From Caldilineaceae bacterium (GTDB taxonomy: Bacteria > Chloroflexota > Anaerolineae > Caldilineales > Caldilineaceae), in the NCBI GenBank assembly GCA_024643705.1, contig JAHEML010000044.1, forward strand, positions 1-9,386: DNA of 9,386 nt. The letters are read 5' to 3'. Shown in pieces: positions 5,707 to 9,386 of the stretch; the stretch's first letter is position 1; each line of letters starts with the position of its first letter. Made by a program: the position numbers and the translations under genes. A model generated the notes under the pieces. The model searched no databases. It was not told the DNA's origin and was given only the letters and a program-made list of their open reading frames with translations.

Positions 5707-6923
5707 TACAACAGCACATCAGCCACTCGCTCAGTCCACCCTGGCGCGGCTGTCCAGCCAACTATCTGCGAACGTAGATTGTCCAACTGGGCCACAAGTG
5801 CCTGGCGCACATGCAACTGGCCGATCAGCCGGTCGAAATGGCCGAAGCCAGGCCCATTGGCTGCGGTTGGGTAGGGCAGCCAGGCAAATTCATCCCGATG
5901 CAGATCGATGATCTCGGCCAGCAATTGCAGACCAGCCTGCACAGGCCGTGCCCGCTCCGGCTCTACCCCGTGCAGCATCACCCCAAAGCAGACCTCCCCG
6001 GAAAATTTGCCGGCTACAGGTGTAAACTGGACAGGGCGCGCCACAATCCCCGGCACAGCCTGGGCGTTGAAGCCATCGGCCACGGCCAGCCCATCCATCC
6101 ACGGCGCACCCACTTGCTGAAAGGGGTTGGCCGTCCCCCGCCCCTCGCTCACGTTCGTCCCCTCAAAAAGACAGGTGCCCGGATAGATCAGCGCGACCTC
6201 GTAGGAGGGCAGGGCCGGTGACGTAGGCACGAAGGGGTTACCCGTGGCGGGCCAATGATCTTTCCGGTTCCATCCAGCCATTTTGACAACCATCAGTTCC
6301 AGCGAGAGCTTGCGCTCCTTGTGCCAAAGCCGCGCCAGTTCACCTGCTGTCAAACAATGGCGGATTGGGATATCCCACCGGCCAACAAAGGTAGAGATAT
6401 TGGCTTCATCCAGCATTGGTCCTTCCACATCCGCCAGATAGCCGCCTATTGGATTGGGGCGATCCAATATCCACAGGGGCAGGCCAACCTCCGCGCAGGC
6501 TTCCATCACATGGGATAGAGTCCAAATATAGGTGTAGTAGCGCGCACCTGCGTCTGGGATATCGAAGAGCAGAATATCCAGCCCGGCCAGTTGCTCGGTT
6601 GAGGGACGAAAAGTAGCCCCATAGAGGCTATGTACGGGCAGGCCCGTGAGAGGGTCGAAACCGTGGCCGATCTCTGCCCCATCAGCCGCGTCGGCTCCCA
6701 ATCCATGCTCCGGCGAAAAGAGAGAAACCAAGTTCACGCCTGCATCCAACAGCGCCAGGCGGGTGGGGGTGAGCATGTGGGTGTAGGTGGCACTGGTGGC
6801 CGCGGCGTCGTTTGTCACCAACCCTACACGCATCCCCTGAACTTGTGCCAACATGCCGGCCAACAGCATGTCAATTCCAAAGCGTACACCAGTTCGATGC
6901 TGACTAGTTCGATGTTGGCTCAT
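5697..6923 (-). CDS. GH171 / DUF1343 protein, putative exo-beta-N-acetylmuramidase (NamZ family)
   Basis: A 408-residue member of the DUF1343 family. The characterised member, Bacillus subtilis NamZ (YbbC), releases terminal N-acetylmuramic acid from peptidoglycan fragments, and the family is CAZy GH171. Family hallmarks in order are RVGLVTN (32-38), LFSPEHG with conserved Glu72-His73 (68-74), SLYG (99-102), FDIPDAGARYYTY (120-132), LDRPNPIGG (153-161), FVGRWDIPIRH (179-189), and YPGTCLFEGTNVSEGRGT (247-264) with Glu254 and Glu260. No signal peptide is seen, so it may act in the cytoplasm on imported or recycled muropeptides. The ATG follows AAGGAG (6934-6939) by ten bases. The first residues, MSQHRTSQHRT, are encoded by a 15-bp tandem repeat and look dispensable. 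A sugar-recycling role is inferred from the family; no recycling genes are adjacent. Confidence 0.92.
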   Translation of the reverse strand: MSQHRTSQHRTGVRFGIDMLLAGMLAQVQGMRVGLVTNDAAATSATYTHMLTPTRLALLDAGVNLVSLFSPEHGLGADAADGAEIGHGFDPLTGLPVHSLYGATFRPSTEQLAGLDILLFDIPDAGARYYTYIWTLSHVMEACAEVGLPLWILDRPNPIGGYLADVEGPMLDEANISTFVGRWDIPIRHCLTAGELARLWHKERKLSLELMVVKMAGWNRKDHWPATGNPFVPTSPALPSYEVALIYPGTCLFEGTNVSEGRGTANPFQQVGAPWMDGLAVADGFNAQAVPGIVARPVQFTPVAGKFSGEVCFGVMLHGVEPERARPVQAGLQLLAEIIDLHRDEFAWLPYPTAANGPGFGHFDRLIGQLHVRQALVAQLDNLRSQIVGWTAAPGWTERVADVLLYYS

Positions 6924-6935
6924 TTGATACTGGCT
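6891..6935 (-). repeat. 15-bp tandem repeat spanning the GH171 start codon
   Basis: Read on the minus strand, three 15-bp units lie in tandem: 6935-6921 (ending in the ATG), 6920-6906 (AGCCAACATCGAACT) and 6905-6891 (AGTCAGCATCGAACT). The last two match at 13 of 15 positions. The first is more diverged, with about 10 of 15 matches to the second. The repeat is in frame and gives SQHRT twice. Confidence 0.8.
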
Positions 6936-7033
6936 CCTTCGAGTGGCTCCACAATGGTAGATGGATGGACAGATGGATCCGAACGTCGAGGCGCATGGAC
7001 CAAGGCGATGGTAACGGATTCTTCACAGAAAAG

Positions 7034-7061
7034 CAAAGGCCCAGTTGCAACTGGGCCTTTG
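7034..7061 (-). terminator. Intrinsic terminator of the Trm112-like gene, perfect 28-bp palindrome
   Basis: A perfect palindrome with 14-base half CAAAGGCCCAGTTG forms a GC-rich hairpin 45 bases past the stop of the Trm112-like gene. On the minus strand it is followed by a CTTTTCT stretch. On the plus strand a TTTTT run starts ten bases later, so it might work both ways. The rest of the 182-base gap to the GH171 start holds short GATGGA repeats and no convincing promoter, although GH171 would need one if this terminator is efficient. Confidence 0.88.
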
Positions 7062-7105
7062 ACAATCTCTGTTTTTGTCTGCTGCGTCTGCCTATCTGGC
7101 AAGGT

Positions 7106-7489
7106 TTAGACAGAGGCTTTGGCGGTTGCGCCGTTGCCGTTCGTCCCAGCCATACTCTTGTCCTGGTGCTTCTTGCCCTCTTCGATCAACATCACCGGAA
7201 TACCGCCGCGAATGGGATAGCGGTAGCCGTTGCGCGGGTTGAGCAAAAATTTGCCGCCCTCCACCAGATCCAGGTTGCCCTTGTCCTGGGGATCAACCAG
7301 AATTGCCAACAGTTGGGGGCTGACATCGCCGCCCAATGGGGTCTCTTCCAGGGGGGTGATGGGTGTGTCGGGCAGCACGCCCGCGCCCGGCCCAGATTTG
7401 GCAGCTTCGGCTCCCAACAGATTCTTCACCACATAGGCCACACCAGCCACAAAGCCGATGAAAAAGAGAAACTTCAGAAAGCCCTTCAT
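7106..7489 (-). CDS. Membrane-anchored Trm112-like small protein lacking zinc cysteines
   Basis: A 127-residue protein. Residues 4-22 form one hydrophobic segment after MKGFLK, a likely membrane anchor with the rest on one side. A Pro/Gly-rich linker follows, then a Trm112-like domain at about 58-104: LLAILVDPQDKGNL, then FLLNPRNGYRYPIRGGIPVML. Canonical Trm112/YcaR proteins have CPxCKG and CxxC zinc ligands in these places; here they are Asp66, Asp69, Asn84 and non-Cys residues, so zinc binding is probably lost. True Trm112 proteins activate methyltransferases; whether this one has any partner is unknown. The tail is a Gly/Asn/Ala/Lys-rich stretch. The start ATG has a strong site, GGAGGAG, just upstream. 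It has its own promoter (7530-7558) and terminator, so it is probably a single-gene unit. Confidence 0.85.
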   Translation of the reverse strand: MKGFLKFLFFIGFVAGVAYVVKNLLGAEAAKSGPGAGVLPDTPITPLEETPLGGDVSPQLLAILVDPQDKGNLDLVEGGKFLLNPRNGYRYPIRGGIPVMLIEEGKKHQDKSMAGTNGNGATAKASV

Positions 7490-7529
7490 AGTCTCCTCCG
7501 ATTAGGTATCAAATGGAACAACAAATGTC

Positions 7530-7558
7530 ATCATAGCACAATTAAAATCAGGCGAAAA
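7530..7558 (-). promoter_or_regulatory. Extended -10 promoter for the Trm112-like gene
   Basis: On the minus strand, TGCTATGAT gives an extended -10 (TATGAT at 7535-7530, TG-C just before it). A weak -35, TTTTCG (7558-7553), lies 17 bases away. The surrounding stretch is AT-rich compared with the rest of the window. The predicted start of transcription is about 30-35 bases before the ATG at 7489. Confidence 0.6.
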
Positions 7559-7575
7559 GCCAACACCCAAGCCAA

Positions 7576-7592
7576 ATCGGCCAAAAGCCGAT
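7576..7592 (-). terminator. Small hairpin after the NUDIX gene, possible terminator
   Basis: ATCGGC (7576-7581) and GCCGAT (7587-7592) form a perfect 6-bp stem with a 5-base loop, ten bases past the NUDIX stop codon. On the minus strand only TTTGG follows, so termination would be weak. Confidence 0.45.
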
Positions 7593-7601
7593 CCAGAAAC
7601 C

Positions 7602-8294
7602 TCATTCGGTTAATGTATTGCTCACATGCTGATTGGTAGGTTGCGGTTCCCAGGCGATATTGTCAAAATAGGCTGGCGTTTCTGGCTGGTTATTCCAGGC
7701 GAAGGCGTGGCGAATGCGGCTGACATGGCTGGGCGTTACCTCCGGCCAGGGGATCTCTGCCTGGGCAAACCAGGCGCAGTCCAGGGTCTCGCGGGTAATC
7801 AGTCTTTGGCCGCCGATGGCCCGTCCAGCAAACAACAAACAGTAGAGATGATGAAAGCTGTTGCCCCCATTGAGCCGGTTGTCGAAAATGCCGATCAACG
7901 CAGTCACCGCGGCCACATAGCCTGTCTCCTCCCACACTTCGCGCACGGCACCGATGGCCGGCGGCTCGCCCACATCGCACGCGCCGCCGGGAAAGGCCCA
8001 TTTGCCATTGTCGGCTCGGCGAATGAGGAGAAGCCGGTCAGATTCGTCAAACAGGGCGCTGTCCACCACGCAGTAGGGGGTTTTGTAGTGGAGATCGTCC
8101 AAGAATAGCCGCTGTAAATCTGCCAGGTTGTGATCACCTGCCAAGCTGGTCAGTTCCGCCGCAAGTTCGATGATGCGGTGATAGCGCTCGATCTGGTAGG
8201 GGTCTTCGGTGTAGTAGATGCCCGCGTTGCTCATGGCGCGCAGTTCGCTGGCGATGTTGATCAGAGCGAGGGCCGGATCGGTTTCAGCGTTCAT
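7602..8294 (-). CDS. NUDIX hydrolase with N-terminal helical domain
   Basis: A 230-residue NUDIX-family pyrophosphohydrolase. The NUDIX box is perfect: Gly104, then Glu110, Arg118-Glu119, Glu122-Glu123 and Gly125, in FPGGACDVGEPPAIGAVREV and the WEETGYV that follows it. These glutamates bind the metal that helps split X-linked nucleoside diphosphates. The N-terminal 65 residues (LRAMSNAGIYYTEDPYQIER and onwards) resemble the helical domain of PF12535 (Nudix_hydro_N), seen in YjhB-type proteins often linked to ADP-ribose or nucleotide-sugar substrates. The substrate here is not determined. The ATG overlaps the end of the upstream acetyltransferase gene by 11 bases, with AGGA about ten bases before it, so the two are translationally coupled. 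The last 20 or so residues are polar and probably disordered. Confidence 0.95.
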   Translation of the reverse strand: MNAETDPALALINIASELRAMSNAGIYYTEDPYQIERYHRIIELAAELTSLAGDHNLADLQRLFLDDLHYKTPYCVVDSALFDESDRLLLIRRADNGKWAFPGGACDVGEPPAIGAVREVWEETGYVAAVTALIGIFDNRLNGGNSFHHLYCLLFAGRAIGGQRLITRETLDCAWFAQAEIPWPEVTPSHVSRIRHAFAWNNQPETPAYFDNIAWEPQPTNQHVSNTLTE

Positions 8295-8844
8295 CCTGTA
8301 CGTTTCCTATCGTTTTCTCTGTCGTCTTCTCCACTATCTTTTCCATCGCCAGCAGACGTACCAAGCGTTGGCCCGATTTTGTGCGCCGGGCTTCACCAGT
8401 CAGTTCAAAGCCGATGTGCTGAAAAAAGCGCAGCGCGCCGGTGTTGAATTGCTCGACCGACAGCCGAGCCACCGAAATGTCGGCTTGCCCAACCAGCCAA
8501 TCCTCCAGCAACGCCCATGCGGCTGTTGCAAGATGCTGGCGTTGAAAGGGTTCTGCGACCATCACCATGCCCACATAAACGCCCCCGGGATCGGGCCAGT
8601 GTCGGCGAAAATCGACAAGACCGACGAGCTGCGCCCCGGCTGACGGGTCGCCCGGTTGATTGGGGCGCAGAATGCCCAGGGCAGATCGGCCCGGTTCGGC
8701 TTCCACCGCTGCCAGGTCTCGCTCGGCTTGACCAGCCGGCGCACCGGGCAGTTGATACATTGCCCAAAAGGCCGGTGTCAGCGCATAGACCTGCTGCAGG
8801 GCTTCGGTGTGAAGCTGACGATCCAGGGGAATCAAAGAGACCAC
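8284..8844 (-). CDS. GNAT-family N-acetyltransferase
   Basis: A 186-residue GNAT acetyltransferase, which would move an acetyl group from acetyl-CoA to an unknown amine. The core strand and acetyl-CoA loop are VGMVMVAEPFQRQHLATAAW (91-110). The usual Q/R-x-x-G-x-G/A loop reads Q101-R-Q-H104-L-A106, so the central Gly is a His. The later motif EQFNTGALRFFQHIGFEL (131-148) is typical of the family (Asn134, Ala137, Gly145-Phe146). The start is GTG at 8844, two bases after the dynamin stop, with AGGAG (8860-8856) 11 bases upstream. The last 18 residues are charged and extend past the fold. Its end overlaps the NUDIX start, so dynamin, GNAT and NUDIX look like one operon. Confidence 0.9.
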   Translation of the reverse strand: MVSLIPLDRQLHTEALQQVYALTPAFWAMYQLPGAPAGQAERDLAAVEAEPGRSALGILRPNQPGDPSAGAQLVGLVDFRRHWPDPGGVYVGMVMVAEPFQRQHLATAAWALLEDWLVGQADISVARLSVEQFNTGALRFFQHIGFELTGEARRTKSGQRLVRLLAMEKIVEKTTEKTIGNVQDER

Positions 8845-8846
8845 GG

Positions 8847-9386
8847 CTACTCTATCTCCTGAACATCCTGCTGCAACTGGCGTAATTGCAGTTCTGCGTC
8901 TCGCAGGGTTTGGGCCAAGGTATCCAACTTTTCTCGCTCCACCCGCACAAAACGGGTATAGGGGGCAATGGCTTCGCGAATCCGTTGCACGCTCTGGCTT
9001 AGCTCTGCCTCAAACTGGCGTGTGATCGCAACGTCGAGCCGCTGGCGCAGGTCTGCAATGTGGGTGCGCATGCCTTCTTTCACTTTGGCTCTGCGGTAGG
9101 GGAGAACGTACAAACCCAACGCGGCCACTGCGCCCGCGCCGAGCACCCCCGTCACATCCAGCAGGGTGGTGTTCAAAACAGCCACCAGCAGCGCGCCCAA
9201 CCCAATCGCTCCGGCCTCCATGGCGGCTGTTTGCATGATAGCGCGCTGTACCTCCTGGGCCAGCTTCACTGCTTCGGCCTCCCGATCGTAGGAATCGACC
9301 ACTTCGCGGGCACTGCGCCCCACGCTCTTGAGCAGGGTCTGGCGGCTGAACTCAAAGTCGCCCGATACTTTACCCACCATGCGTTC
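8847..9386 (-). CDS. Bacterial dynamin-like GTPase, C-terminal part (5' end outside window)
   Basis: This is the C-terminal 179 codons of a larger protein; the frame stays open to the window edge, and the Met at 9380 is probably internal. The visible order is a helix (residues 10-50 from that Met), a hydrophobic hairpin of two segments, GAIGLGALLVAVL (57-69) and VLGAGAVAALGLYVLPYRR (79-97), then a long charged helix and a coiled coil to the end (about 98-177). This helix, paddle, helix layout is typical of bacterial dynamin-like proteins, where the hairpin inserts into the inner membrane and the coiled coil returns to the stalk. The GTPase domain would lie upstream. The call rests on architecture and sequence flavour, because the G motifs are out of view. 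It is the first gene visible in the dynamin-GNAT-NUDIX group. Confidence 0.82.
   Translation of the reverse strand, partial: ERMVGKVSGDFEFSRQTLLKSVGRSAREVVDSYDREAEAVKLAQEVQRAIMQTAAMEAGAIGLGALLVAVLNTTLLDVTGVLGAGAVAALGLYVLPYRRAKVKEGMRTHIADLRQRLDVAITRQFEAELSQSVQRIREAIAPYTRFVRVEREKLDTLAQTLRDAELQLRQLQQDVQEIE

Noticed and set aside
6920..7102. 60-codon minus-strand frame between the Trm112-like and GH171 genes
   Set aside because: It runs through the terminator hairpin and ends at the GH171 start region; no ribosome site or homology is visible.
8130..8643. Plus-strand frames opposite the NUDIX and GNAT genes
   Set aside because: The minus strand has a perfect NUDIX box and GNAT motifs; these frames show no domain or start signal.

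Overview
The window looks like a chromosomal segment of a GC-rich bacterium. Gene styles fit a member of the Chloroflexota (Anaerolineae/Caldilineae-like): a short OmpR-type regulator with a HAMP kinase, a signal-less GH171/DUF1343 protein, a membrane-anchored Trm112-like protein without cysteines, and a bacterial dynamin with a C-terminal membrane hairpin. The short tandem repeats around gene edges also fit. This placement is an inference from gene content and was not tested against any database. Both ends of the window cut through genes.

Plus strand, 1-5643. Two tandem paralogous alpha/beta hydrolases (the first missing its N-terminal half) are followed by three co-directional genes: an OmpR/PhoB-type response regulator, an exported protein with three PDZ domains, methionine-rich linkers and a Gly-Asn tail, and a membrane histidine kinase with a HAMP domain. 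The regulator and kinase are probably a cognate pair. The PDZ protein between them is probably either a target of the system or an extracytoplasmic partner of the kinase. A long hairpin built of 7-bp repeats separates the PDZ and kinase genes.

Minus strand, 9386-5697. A bacterial dynamin C-terminus, a GNAT acetyltransferase and a NUDIX hydrolase with an N-terminal helical domain are almost contiguous and probably one operon. A small Trm112-like membrane protein follows, with its own extended -10 promoter and a strong intrinsic terminator. Last comes a GH171 (NamZ-type) putative exo-beta-N-acetylmuramidase. This block converges on the kinase gene; the 53-base gap holds a 14-bp tandem repeat and no clear terminator.

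There is no tRNA, rRNA, CRISPR array, transposase or phage gene. The most interesting points are the regulator-PDZ-kinase arrangement, the duplicated methionine-rich peptide that is identical at the protein level but differs at six silent positions, the zinc-ligand-free Trm112-like protein, and a GH171 start codon that lies inside a 15-bp tandem repeat.
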